This document shows, in pieces, positions 22,224-30,437 of a stretch of 64,000 nt of DNA. A program made the translations under genes and the position numbers. Origin of the DNA: Gallionellales bacterium GWA2_60_18 (lineage in GTDB: Bacteria > Pseudomonadota > Gammaproteobacteria > Burkholderiales > Gallionellaceae); assembly GCA_001801105.1 (NCBI GenBank), contig MGWS01000026.1, forward strand, positions 1-64,000, written 5' to 3'. The notes beneath the pieces are model-generated. The model did not search any database. It was not told where the DNA came from and saw nothing but the letters and a program-made list of their open reading frames with translations. Position 1 is the stretch's first letter; every line of letters begins with the position of its first letter.

Positions 22224-23958
22224 CGTTGCCGAAAAAGACTTCCTCAAGGAAATCGCCGAACTGACGCAGGGGCTGCGTGCGGAGATCGAGGCCAAGCAGG
22301 TCGGCCTCGATCCGTCGCCCGAAGCAAAGCGCGCGCGGCGCAAGCGCGTGCTGGTGGATGGCGACTTCGAGTTCTTTTGCTACACCTATTTCCGGCATCA
22401 CATCCGGCCGCCTTCGTCGGAGTTCCACCGGCACTTTTTCAAACGCTTCCCGCAGATCCTCGACAAGCCGAGCGGCGCGAAGGAATGGTGGGTGGCACCG
22501 CGCGGCGAGGCTAAATCGTCGCTGACCACCAAGGTTGGCCCGTGCTGGGTGGCCGTGCGCGCGCTGCTGCAAAAGCCAGCGATCCGCGCCGAGGTCGGTT
22601 GGGTGGGCGAGGTGCCGTACTTCATCGACTACATCACCATGCTGGGCGCGGAGACCAAGCTGCCGACCAAGCTGCTCGAAGTCGTTAAAGTTGAGCTGAC
22701 AGTTAACGCGGCGCTGGCGCTGGATTTTCCCGAAGCGTGCGGCGCGACGAAGAACTGGAAGATCGGCGACTTCACCACGCGCAGCGGCGTGAAGATGGAA
22801 GCGTTCGGCGCGGAGCAAGCCATTCGCGGCACGTTCCACGGCGCATCGCGTCCCAAGCTGCTGCTCGGCGACGATCTGATCACCGACAAGGAAGCCAAGA
22901 GTCCGACCGAGTGCAACAACCGCTGGGACTGGCTGGAAAAGGCGGTGGACTTCCTCGGCCCTCCGGACGGCACCGTTAAATTCGTCGGTGTCGGTACCGT
23001 GCTCAACAAGAACGATCCGATCAGCCGCGCAAAGGGCGCGATCGGCCACCTGGTGCACCACTTCCGCGCGCTGATCGAGCTGCCGAAGCGCATGGACATG
23101 TGGGAAGAATGCCAGGCGCTGATGCTCAACCAGGACAAGCCCGCCGAGGAAGCGGCCAACGAGCGCGGCGAGGTACTGGAAGAAAACCAGTTGCCGTCGT
23201 ACCTGTTCTACCAGGCGCACCAGACCGAGATGGATGAAGGCGCGGTGATCTCGTGGCCGGGCGTGCGCAGCCTGTATTGGCTGATGCGCCAGCGCGCCAA
23301 GAATGCCCGCGCCTTCGCCACGGAAATGCAGGGTGACCCGCGCAGCGATGAAGACAAGGTGTTTGCGCCGGTTACGTTCTGGGTCTCGCGCCTGAATCAC
23401 TGGAAGCCGTTCGGTGCATGCGACCCGTCGATGGGCAAGGGCGAGAAGTCCGACCCGTCCGCGATCGTGGGCGGCTACTACGACACACAGCGCCAGCGGC
23501 TGCATGTGGACTATGCCGCCATCAAGCGCCGCGTGCCGAGCAAGCTGGAGGCCGACTTGATCGCGTTCCAGCAGGAATTTAAATGCCAGGCCATCGGCTT
23601 CGAGAACAACAACGCCTACGAGCACATGCGCCAGTCGTTCATGACGGCAGGGCTGTCCAAGGGCGTGACGCTGCCGCTGGTGCCGGTCACCGCGACGGTG
23701 GACATGGAGGTGCGTATCGAATCGCTGGAGCCGTACATCACCGATGCATTCGAGCCGCGCATCCTGTTCAGCCCGGCACTGACGCTGCTGCTGGCCGAGC
23801 TGGACAGCTGGCCGGAGAAGCAATCCAGCCACCACTACGACGGACTGAGCGCGCTGCACATCCTGTGGATGATCGCCGTGTCGCGCAGCGCGCCGATGGA
23901 ATTCCAATCAACCGGCCAGCGCGTGGCCGCATCCGGCGGCATGTCCGGGTATATGTAG
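22216..23958 (+). CDS. Large terminase subunit (Mu gp28-like)
   Basis: A 580-aa DNA packaging motor and nuclease. The ATPase half shows a Walker A variant APRGEAKS at residues 94-101 and Walker B LLLGDD ending at Asp219-Asp220. The nuclease half starts near residue 398 with the acidic motif GACDPSMGKGEKSD and a later ENNNAYEHMR block. Length and layout match gp28 of Mu. Packaging is expected to be headful and to include host DNA at the ends, as in Mu. Confidence 0.93.
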   Translation: MASVAEKDFLKEIAELTQGLRAEIEAKQVGLDPSPEAKRARRKRVLVDGDFEFFCYTYFRHHIRPPSSEFHRHFFKRFPQILDKPSGAKEWWVAPRGEAKSSLTTKVGPCWVAVRALLQKPAIRAEVGWVGEVPYFIDYITMLGAETKLPTKLLEVVKVELTVNAALALDFPEACGATKNWKIGDFTTRSGVKMEAFGAEQAIRGTFHGASRPKLLLGDDLITDKEAKSPTECNNRWDWLEKAVDFLGPPDGTVKFVGVGTVLNKNDPISRAKGAIGHLVHHFRALIELPKRMDMWEECQALMLNQDKPAEEAANERGEVLEENQLPSYLFYQAHQTEMDEGAVISWPGVRSLYWLMRQRAKNARAFATEMQGDPRSDEDKVFAPVTFWVSRLNHWKPFGACDPSMGKGEKSDPSAIVGGYYDTQRQRLHVDYAAIKRRVPSKLEADLIAFQQEFKCQAIGFENNNAYEHMRQSFMTAGLSKGVTLPLVPVTATVDMEVRIESLEPYITDAFEPRILFSPALTLLLAELDSWPEKQSSHHYDGLSALHILWMIAVSRSAPMEFQSTGQRVAASGGMSGYM

Positions 23959-23970
23959 CGAGAGGGCAAT

Positions 23971-25470
23971 ATGGAAAACACCACCGAAACCGCACCGGCC
24001 AAGCCGGAACAAAACGAGATCGCCACCACGCGCGACGGGCGCGACATCACGCGCGGCTTTGTGGATGGCATGCCATTGTTGCCCACCACCGACAAGCTGC
24101 TGATGCTCAAGAGCGGCGGCGATCTGCGCATCTATCAGGAAGTGATGCGCGACGAACAGGTCAAGGCCTGTTTCGAGCAGCGCGTGCGCGCCGTGGTGTC
24201 GAAGCCGTGGGAGGTGCGCCCCGGCGGCAAAAAGCTGGCCGATAAAAAGGCGGCGGAATTTATCGACGAACAGCTCAAGGCGATCCGCTTCGACAGCATC
24301 ACCGAGAAGATGCTCTACGGCGTGTTCTACGGCTACGGCGTGGCCGAGGCGATGTATGCCGTGGAGGATGGTAAGGTGGTGCTGGATACGTCCCGTGGCG
24401 GCATCAAGGTGCGCGACCGCCGCCGCTTCGCCTTCGCGCCGGATATGTCGCTGCGTCTCAGAACCTCCTCCAACCCGATGGGTGAAATCCTGCCGGAGAA
24501 AAAGTTCTGGCACTTCGCCACCGGCAGCGACCACGACGACGAACCCTACGGCCTCGGCCTCGCGCACTGGCTGTACTGGCCGGTATTTTTCAAGCGCAGC
24601 GGCGTTAAATTCTGGCTGATCTTTTTGGAAAAGTTCGGCATGCCGACTGCTGTCGGCAAGTATCAGCCTGGCACATCACCGACCGACCAGGACAAGTTGC
24701 TGGAGGCGCTGCAAGCGATCCAGACCGACAGCGCGATCATCTTCCCGGAGGGGATGACGGCCGAGCTGCTCGAAGCCACGCGCGGCGGCACGGCAGATTA
24801 CACCGCGCTCTACGACCGCATGGATGCCGCCATCGCCCGCGCCACGCTGGGCCAGACTGCCAGCACGCAGGGCACGCCCGGCAGGCTGGGCAATGATGAT
24901 CTCCAGAGCGACGTGCGAGATGATATCGTCAGAGCCGACGCGGATCTGGTGTGCATGAGCTTCAACGCCACGGTGGTGAAGTGGCTGGTCGAGTGGAATT
25001 TCCCCGGCGCGGCGCTGCCGCAAGTGTGGCGCAAGTTCGAGGACGAAGAGGATGCCAACCAGACCGCCGAGCGCGACGAGCGGATCTGCGGGATGGGCTT
25101 CAAGCCGTCGCTGAGATATGTGCATGACACGTATGGCGGGGAGTGGGTGGAGCGGGCCGCCACGCCTGATGTAGCGCTCCCCTCGCCCGCAGGCGGGAGA
25201 GGGGGTGAGGGAGAGGGTGCGCAGTTCGCCGAGCTACGCCCGGATGTGTTCGATTCGTTTGCCGAAGAACTGGCAGGCGACTGGGAGCGCGTCACCGATC
25301 CGCTGGTCGCGCCCATCGTCGCGCTGGCCGCCGAGTCTGCCAGCTTCGAGGACTTCCAGGCGCGCCTGCCGGAACTGATCCAGGGCATGGATGCCGGAAA
25401 GCTGGCCGAATCGCTGGCACAGGGGCAATTCGCCACCAGGCTGTGGGGTCGACTGAGTGGCGCAAATTAA
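23971..25470 (+). CDS. Portal protein, DUF935 family (Mu gp29)
   Basis: A 499-aa portal at the head-tail vertex. DUF935 hallmarks include ITRGFVDGMPL, LPTTDKLLMLKSGGDLRIYQEVMRDEQVKACF, and the GTPGRLGNDDLQSDVRDDIV stretch. An inverted REP element (25177-25218) encodes residues around 403-416 (ALPSPAGGRGGEGEGA), in a linker before the C-terminal helical part. It keeps the frame. The 3' end overlaps the gpF-like gene by 14 bp. Confidence 0.93.
   Translation: MENTTETAPAKPEQNEIATTRDGRDITRGFVDGMPLLPTTDKLLMLKSGGDLRIYQEVMRDEQVKACFEQRVRAVVSKPWEVRPGGKKLADKKAAEFIDEQLKAIRFDSITEKMLYGVFYGYGVAEAMYAVEDGKVVLDTSRGGIKVRDRRRFAFAPDMSLRLRTSSNPMGEILPEKKFWHFATGSDHDDEPYGLGLAHWLYWPVFFKRSGVKFWLIFLEKFGMPTAVGKYQPGTSPTDQDKLLEALQAIQTDSAIIFPEGMTAELLEATRGGTADYTALYDRMDAAIARATLGQTASTQGTPGRLGNDDLQSDVRDDIVRADADLVCMSFNATVVKWLVEWNFPGAALPQVWRKFEDEEDANQTAERDERICGMGFKPSLRYVHDTYGGEWVERAATPDVALPSPAGGRGGEGEGAQFAELRPDVFDSFAEELAGDWERVTDPLVAPIVALAAESASFEDFQARLPELIQGMDAGKLAESLAQGQFATRLWGRLSGAN
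25177..25218. repeat. REP element, CCCTCTCCC family, copy 5 (reverse orientation)
   Basis: On the + strand CTCCCCTCGCCCGCAGGCGGG is followed by AGAGGGGGTGAGGGAGAGGG, the reverse complement of the other copies. In frame in the portal gene. Confidence 0.8.
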
Positions 25471-26671
25471 GCTCGCCGCCCTGCCGCCGGAAGAAGCGAT
25501 CGCCTTCTTCCGCCAGAAGGGCTACAAGATCGGCTTCGACTATCGCGACGTGTGGCAGCAGGAACACCAGGCAGCCTTCACCGTGGCCAAGGCCATGCAG
25601 CTCGATATCCTGCGCGACATCCGCACGGCCGTGGACGGCGCGCTGGCCGACGGCACCACGTTCTCGGACTTCCGCAAGAACCTCAAGCCGCTGCTGGTGC
25701 AAAAGGGCTGGTGGGGTCGCGCCGATATGGAAGACCCGCTCACCAAAGAGATCAAGAACGTGCAGCTCGGCAGCACGCGCCGACTCAAGACGATCTACGA
25801 CACCAACCTGCGCACCGCCCATAGCGAAGGCCAGTGGGAACGCATCCAGGAGAGCAAGCAGACCTTCCCTTACCTGCAATACGACGCCAATAACAGCGAG
25901 CACCCGCGCCTGCAACATACCGCATGGGACGGCATGGTGCTGCCAGTGGATGATCCGTTCTGGCAGTCGCACATGCCGGTCAAGGAGTGGGGCTGCAAGT
26001 GCCGGGCGATCCCGATGTCGAGGCGCATGCTGGAGCGGCGCGGCCTGACGGTGAGCGATACGCCCAAGGTGCCCAAGGTTGCCTACACCAACAAACGCAC
26101 AGGCGAGGTGCAGCATATCCCGCAGGGTGTGCATCCGGCATTCAACTACCCGCCCGGCAGGCGGCTGGCCAATCTGCCGAAGATGATCACCGAGAAGCTG
26201 GATGCGGCGGACGTGCCGCTGGCCTCCGGCGTGCTCAAGGGCATGGTGTCCGGCGAGGCGTTCGCACGCTTCTTTGCAAAGCCGGCGGGTGTGTTCCCAA
26301 TCGGCGTGCTGGCCGAGACGGATGCTGCGCTGATCGGCGCGAAGACGCACACGGTGCGGCTGTCGGCCGAGACGATGCAGAAGCAGCTCGACGTGCATCC
26401 GGAGCTTGTGTTGGGGGAGTACTCCTTTGTGCAGCAAGCCATCGAGCGCGGCATACGCATCCAGGATGGCCAGGCTACGTTGGTATACCTGCTGGAGATG
26501 GAAGGCTACGTGACGGTGGTGAAGGCGACGGGCAGCGGAAAAGCCGTATTCATGAGCAGCTTCCGCAGGCTGTCAAGCGACCAGGCGAAACGGGATAGGG
26601 AGATCAGGAGGTTGATGGACAGGGCAGGCGGTGGGGCCTCCCAGTCCGCCAAAGGCGGAAACCCCACATAG
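25457..26671 (+). CDS. gpF-like head morphogenesis protein with C-terminal PBECR2-like nuclease domain
   Basis: A 404-aa minor head protein (Mu gpF / SPP1 gp7 type). The N-terminal 230 residues carry the head-morphogenesis pattern (IYDTNLRTAHSEGQWERI, PYLQYDANNSEHPR, PVKEWGCKCRAIP). Residues 275-390 look like a PBECR2 domain, a predicted Barnase/EndoU/ColicinE5-type ribonuclease family fused to phage head proteins (VRLSAETMQKQLDVHPEL... then VVKATGSGKAVFMSSFRR). GTG 25457 overlaps the portal stop. The tail of the gene runs into a nested hairpin (26631-26667). Nuclease activity is not shown. Confidence 0.85.
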   Translation: MAQIKLAALPPEEAIAFFRQKGYKIGFDYRDVWQQEHQAAFTVAKAMQLDILRDIRTAVDGALADGTTFSDFRKNLKPLLVQKGWWGRADMEDPLTKEIKNVQLGSTRRLKTIYDTNLRTAHSEGQWERIQESKQTFPYLQYDANNSEHPRLQHTAWDGMVLPVDDPFWQSHMPVKEWGCKCRAIPMSRRMLERRGLTVSDTPKVPKVAYTNKRTGEVQHIPQGVHPAFNYPPGRRLANLPKMITEKLDAADVPLASGVLKGMVSGEAFARFFAKPAGVFPIGVLAETDAALIGAKTHTVRLSAETMQKQLDVHPELVLGEYSFVQQAIERGIRIQDGQATLVYLLEMEGYVTVVKATGSGKAVFMSSFRRLSSDQAKRDREIRRLMDRAGGGASQSAKGGNPT

Positions 26672-27061
26672 CACTCCGGCATTGCTGCCGTGTTACGGCC
26701 GGGAGAATATCACCGTGTCGCGCCTGCTTGATGGCAGTATATTCCCTTCAGGCGGACGGGCGCAATAAAGTATCCGCCAGGAGGTGTTTTGCGGAATCCG
26801 AAAAACCGCCCCTGCGGCGTTTTTTTGCCTCGAATGGCTACCGATGTAGCCAAAAAGCATTTGCGCGGTTTTTAACGGGGGTCTAACGGCCTCTGTGTGG
26901 GTTATTTTGCGTAGTCCAGTGTGCGGGTTTCGCTGTAGCGCCCCGCTTTGCTTTTTTTCTGCCGGGGTGTTAGGGTAAAAAAGCGTCACCGAAACACCTC
27001 CTTTGGCGCACTGAAGCTCTTCAGTATCGCCCGAGCCACTCTCCCTCGCGAGAATGGCGAC
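26672..27061 (+). promoter_or_regulatory. 390-bp structured leader before the head protease gene
   Basis: This non-coding stretch contains an 11-bp inverted repeat (AGGAGGTGTTT at 26779-26789, AAACACCTCCT at 26992-27002) and an SD-like AGGAGG with only a short frame behind it. A terminator-like CCGC-CCCT-GCGG followed by seven T lies near 26806-26827. A Mor-dependent late promoter would be expected here; I cannot place it. The layout (ribosome site, short frame, terminator, long-range repeat) suggests attenuation control of head genes. Confidence 0.45.
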
Positions 27062-28168
27062 ATGAGCAAACCAATCCAAATCTTTAAGCCCGGCAAGCAC
27101 GTCGCAATGAGCGGCGCTTCGTTGTCGTTTTCCGAAGCCGATCTCGCTGCCACCGCTGCGGCCTACGATCCCGCCAAGCACGAAGCGCCTATCGTGATCG
27201 GCCACCCTAAGCACGACGGCCCGGCCTACGGTTGGGTGAAGTCGCTGGCTTTTACAGAGGGTCTGGATGCCGAGTCGCACCAGGTTGATCCCGCCTTCGC
27301 CGATATGGTCGCGCGGGGCGCGTTCAAGAAGGTTAGTGCCTCGTTCTACTCTCCAGATTCCCCCAGCAATCCTGTTCCCGGTGTGTATTACCTGCGCCAT
27401 GTCGGCTTTCTCGGCGCGCAGCCGCCTGCCGTGAAGGGCTTGCGCAACCCGTCGTTCGCCGAGGCCGAAGAGGGTGTGATCGAGTTCGCCGATTGGGGCG
27501 ACGTGCAGAACGCATCGATCTTGCGCAGCTTGCGCGAATGGATCATCGGCAAGTTCGGCCTGGACGAAGCCGACAAGGCGATCCCCGGTTATGCCGTGCA
27601 GACGGTGGAGCAGGAAGCGAACAAGGAAGATGCTGCGCCCGAGGCTGTTGCGGCCCCGGCTTTTACTGAACCACAACCACCACAAGGAGAGACCATGTCT
27701 GCTGAAGACAAGGCGCGGCTTGCTGCGCTCGAAATTGAAAACGCGGCGTTGAAAGCGAAGGATGCCGCATTCGCCGAGGCCGAAAAGAAACGCGCCTCCG
27801 ATGCGCGCCATACCGAGCACGTCGCGTTCGCCGAGGGTTTGGTCAAGGAAGGCAAGCTGTTGCCCGCCCACAAAGATTCGACCGTGGCCACGCTGGACTT
27901 TATGGCCGGGCAGGAAACCGCTGTCGAGTTCGGCGAGGGCGATGCGAAGAAGCCGCTGATCGAGGCGCATAAGGCGTTTTTGTTGGCGCAGCCCAAGCAG
28001 GTCGATTTCGGCGAAGCGTCCGGCACCGATAAGGGCGATGCGCTGGATGCTAACGATGCGACGGCTGTTGCCGCGAAGGCGGTCGAGTTCCAGGAGGCGG
28101 AAGCCAAGGCCGGTCGCACGATCTCGGTCACGGCTGCTGTTAATCACGTAACCAAAGGGAGCAAGTAA
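27062..28168 (+). CDS. Mu gpI-like prohead protease with scaffold C-terminus
   Basis: A 368-aa protease-scaffold fusion. The first ~200 residues hold the phage protease I domain (PIVIGHPKHDGPAYGWVKSL, then FKKVSASFYSP with the likely catalytic Ser, and YYLRHVGFLGAQPPAVKGL). The remainder is an Ala/Glu/Lys-rich scaffold. An internal start at 27695 would give scaffold alone, as for Mu gpI/gpZ. ATG 27062 is used because the conserved N-terminus (MSKPIQIFKPGKH) begins there; the frame is open further upstream through the leader. Confidence 0.9.
   Translation: MSKPIQIFKPGKHVAMSGASLSFSEADLAATAAAYDPAKHEAPIVIGHPKHDGPAYGWVKSLAFTEGLDAESHQVDPAFADMVARGAFKKVSASFYSPDSPSNPVPGVYYLRHVGFLGAQPPAVKGLRNPSFAEAEEGVIEFADWGDVQNASILRSLREWIIGKFGLDEADKAIPGYAVQTVEQEANKEDAAPEAVAAPAFTEPQPPQGETMSAEDKARLAALEIENAALKAKDAAFAEAEKKRASDARHTEHVAFAEGLVKEGKLLPAHKDSTVATLDFMAGQETAVEFGEGDAKKPLIEAHKAFLLAQPKQVDFGEASGTDKGDALDANDATAVAAKAVEFQEAEAKAGRTISVTAAVNHVTKGSK
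27695..28168 (+). CDS. Nested scaffold protein (Mu gpZ-like), same frame as the protease
   Basis: A 157-aa product predicted from an internal ATG at residue 212 of the protease gene, preceded by AAGGAGA at 27683-27689 at good spacing. The product is Ala/Glu/Lys-rich and helical (KARLAALEIENAALKAKDAAFAEAEKKR), as expected for a scaffold that fills the prohead and is removed. Mu makes its scaffold gpZ the same way from gene I. Confidence 0.75.
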   Translation: MSAEDKARLAALEIENAALKAKDAAFAEAEKKRASDARHTEHVAFAEGLVKEGKLLPAHKDSTVATLDFMAGQETAVEFGEGDAKKPLIEAHKAFLLAQPKQVDFGEASGTDKGDALDANDATAVAAKAVEFQEAEAKAGRTISVTAAVNHVTKGSK

Positions 28169-28170
28169 AC

Positions 28171-28971
28171 ATGGAAGCAGCGATCAAAAGTTATACGGCG
28201 GGCGCGGAAATCAACCCGTGCCGTTTCGTCAAGGCGGGCAGCGCCGATCTGGCGGTGATTCAGGCCGTTTCGGGCGCAGCCGCGATTCTCGGCGTGACCG
28301 AGCAGGTGGTCGGCACCGGCACCAGCAACGTGGCCGCTATCGGCGCGATGGTGGACGTGGTGCGTATCGGTCAGGCGTATCTTGAGCTGGGCGACACCGT
28401 GACGCGCGGGCAGTACCTCACCGCCGACTCGGTCGGGCGCGGCGTACCCGCCACCATCGCGGCGGGCACGGCGGTTTACTGCGGCGGCATCGCGGAGATA
28501 TCCGGCGTGGTCGGGGACATCATCCCGGTGCAACTGGTGCAGGCCGTGGTCGCCACCGATACCGGCATCATCACCGCGAACGTGACGGTCAGCACGGCAG
28601 AACTGCTGGCGCTGAACGCAACGCCGAAATTATTGGTCGCCGCACCTGGCTCGGGCAAGGCGCTGATCGTGGAAGACGTGCAGATGATGCTGGATTACAA
28701 CTCAACGGCCTACGACGGCATCGCGGCGGGTGAAGATTTGGAAATCCGCTACACCGACGGCAGCGGCCAGCTGGTGGCCACCATCGAAACGACCGGCTTC
28801 CTGGATGCGACGGCGGACGCATACCGCCATGTCCGTCCGGCTACGGCTGCGGCGATCACGCCGGTTGCCAACGCCGCGCTGGTGCTTGATCTGGCCTCCG
28901 GCGAAATCGCCACCGGCAACAGCCCGCTGAAAGTGCGGGTGCGTTACCGCGAGATCACGCTGGCGCTGTAA
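28171..28971 (+). CDS. Capsid decoration-type protein, DUF2190 N-terminus
   Basis: A 266-aa head protein placed between scaffold and capsid. Residues 1-120 match the DUF2190 pattern (AGAEINPCRFVKAGSAD, QAYLELGDTVTRGQYLTADSVGRG, GGIAEISGVVGDIIPV), seen in decoration proteins. The C-terminal half (TANVTVSTAELLALNATP...VRVRYREITLAL) is a separate beta-rich domain. In many Mu-like phages these exist as one protein, so fusion is not unusual. Confidence 0.75.
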   Translation: MEAAIKSYTAGAEINPCRFVKAGSADLAVIQAVSGAAAILGVTEQVVGTGTSNVAAIGAMVDVVRIGQAYLELGDTVTRGQYLTADSVGRGVPATIAAGTAVYCGGIAEISGVVGDIIPVQLVQAVVATDTGIITANVTVSTAELLALNATPKLLVAAPGSGKALIVEDVQMMLDYNSTAYDGIAAGEDLEIRYTDGSGQLVATIETTGFLDATADAYRHVRPATAAAITPVANAALVLDLASGEIATGNSPLKVRVRYREITLAL

Positions 28972-29030
28972 CCGCAGGGGCGCGATCCGTCGTGCCTCGC
29001 ATGATTTATTCATTACTCAGGAGATTAAAG

Positions 29031-30095
29031 ATGAAAAGTTTGACTCAGTTTTTTAGCGCGATGCTGGTCGCTGTGGTGGCCTTCTCGACCTGGTGCTTCG
29101 AGCGTGCGCACGCCGCACTGTTTGCCTACATGCATCGCCAGGGCATGATCTTGTGCGTGGCCGCACCGTTCCCGGTGACCCCCGCGCTGCAAGCCGTCGC
29201 TTTGGCTTATCGCAACAACAAGTTGATCGCCGACGAAGTTCTGCCGCGCGTGCCGGTCGGTTTGCAGGCGTTCAAGTATATGAGCTACCCCAAGGGCCAG
29301 ACCATGACAGTGGTCGAAACGCGCGTGGGCCGCAAGGGCACGCCGAATCAGGTCGAGTTCACCGGTACGGAAGTAACCGATTCGACCAACGACGAGGCGC
29401 TGGACGATGGTGTGCCGATTGCAGATATCGAGTTGGCCGCTGCGCAGGGCCTGCCCGATCCGCTTGGTCGTGCCGTCGAAGGGCTGACCGAGCTGGTCGC
29501 GCTGAAACGCGAAGTGCGCGCCGCCAGCTTGGTGTTCACTGCCGGTAATTACGCCGCCACGAACAAAACCACGCTGGCCGGTAATAGCCAGTGGAGCGAT
29601 TACGCCGACGGACACAGCGACCCTATCGACGACATCGTGACGGGTCTTGACAGCTGCATCATGCGTCCGAACATCGCCGTGATGGGGCAGGCTGTATCCA
29701 GTAAATTGCGCCGCCACCCGGCCATCCTCAAGGCGTTCAACGGCACGACCGGCGACACCGGCATGGTGCCGCTGCAATACCTCAAGGATCTGTTTGAACT
29801 GGATGACATCTATGTCGGTCAGGGATGGGTCAATACCGCCAAAAAAGGCCAGGCCGTCAGCCTGTCCCGTGTGTGGGGAAGCAGCTGCGCGCTGCTTTAC
29901 CGCAACAAGCAGGCCGACACGCAACGCGGTGTCACGTTCGGCTTCACCGCGCAATACGGTACCCGCATCGCGGGCTCTCAGTTTGACGGTGACATCGGTA
30001 TGCGTGGTGGCCAGCGTGTGCGTGTCGGCGAATCTGTCAAAGAGCTGCTGATGGCAAACGATCTGGGTTACCTGATCGCGGACGCAGTCGCTTAA
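29031..30095 (+). CDS. Major capsid protein with unusual hydrophobic N-terminus
   Basis: A 354-aa capsid protein. ATG 29031 is preceded by CAGGAGA. From about residue 47 (FPVTPALQAVALAYRNNKLIADEVLPRVPVG) the sequence matches the capsid family of this Mu-like branch, through PNIAVMGQAVSSKLRRHPAILKAF and a C-terminal GGQRVRVGESVKELLMA. The first 46 residues are hydrophobic with an AHA end near residue 28, resembling a signal peptide; this could be a scaffold-facing segment removed by the prohead protease. The gene ends in a strong hairpin. Confidence 0.85.
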   Translation: MKSLTQFFSAMLVAVVAFSTWCFERAHAALFAYMHRQGMILCVAAPFPVTPALQAVALAYRNNKLIADEVLPRVPVGLQAFKYMSYPKGQTMTVVETRVGRKGTPNQVEFTGTEVTDSTNDEALDDGVPIADIELAAAQGLPDPLGRAVEGLTELVALKREVRAASLVFTAGNYAATNKTTLAGNSQWSDYADGHSDPIDDIVTGLDSCIMRPNIAVMGQAVSSKLRRHPAILKAFNGTTGDTGMVPLQYLKDLFELDDIYVGQGWVNTAKKGQAVSLSRVWGSSCALLYRNKQADTQRGVTFGFTAQYGTRIAGSQFDGDIGMRGGQRVRVGESVKELLMANDLGYLIADAVA

Positions 30096-30116
30096 TCCAT
30101 AACCAAGAGCGAAGGC

Positions 30117-30149
30117 ACAGCCCCCGCCCGGAATGCCGGGCGGGCTGTT
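30117..30149 (+). terminator. Strong hairpin after the capsid gene
   Basis: ACAGCCC..GCCCGG pairs with CCGGGCGGGCTGT around a short AATG loop (two unpaired C in the left arm). No T-run follows, so it may stabilise capsid mRNA or attenuate downstream expression. Confidence 0.55.
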
Positions 30150-30161
30150 AAGGAGAACGTG

Positions 30162-30437
30162 GTGAGCAAGACTTATTTAACGATCGGCCAAATAAAGCAC
30201 GACGGCAAGCGATATGGCATCGGCGAAAAGATCGAGCTGGATGACGCGCTGGCGGAAAAGATGAAGGCTGGCGGCGTGATCGAGGATATGGCTGAGGCTG
30301 TTGAGCCATTTAAGCCCGTAGCGCCGATGGCACCAGCGGCACCTGTCGTGGCACCTGTTGTGCCCGTTGTACCCAATAAACCGGCTGCGCCCAAGAAGGC
30401 AAGCGCAGCCAAGCCCGCCGTCAAGAAGGGCAAATAA
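30162..30437 (+). CDS. Small phage head protein with Pro/Ala-rich tail
   Basis: A 91-aa protein. Of two adjacent GTG codons, 30162 has the better spacing from AGGAG (30151-30155). Residues 1-45 form a compact domain (YLTIGQIKHDGKRYGIGEKIELDDALAEKM). The rest is a repetitive low-complexity Pro/Ala/Val and Lys tail (PVAPMAPAAPVVAPVVPVVP). Proteins of this shape follow the capsid gene in related phages; the role is unknown. Its stop overlaps the next ATG. Confidence 0.65.
   Translation: MSKTYLTIGQIKHDGKRYGIGEKIELDDALAEKMKAGGVIEDMAEAVEPFKPVAPMAPAAPVVAPVVPVVPNKPAAPKKASAAKPAVKKGK

Noticed and set aside
21847..23907. A 686-codon open frame antisense to the large terminase
   Set aside because: Same cause: third-position GC bias of a real gene on the other strand; the product is His/Arg/Ala rich without motifs.
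10623..25218. The CCCTCTCCC repeats as a CRISPR array
   Set aside because: Copies are kilobases apart, palindromic and variable, with no regular spacers or cas genes.
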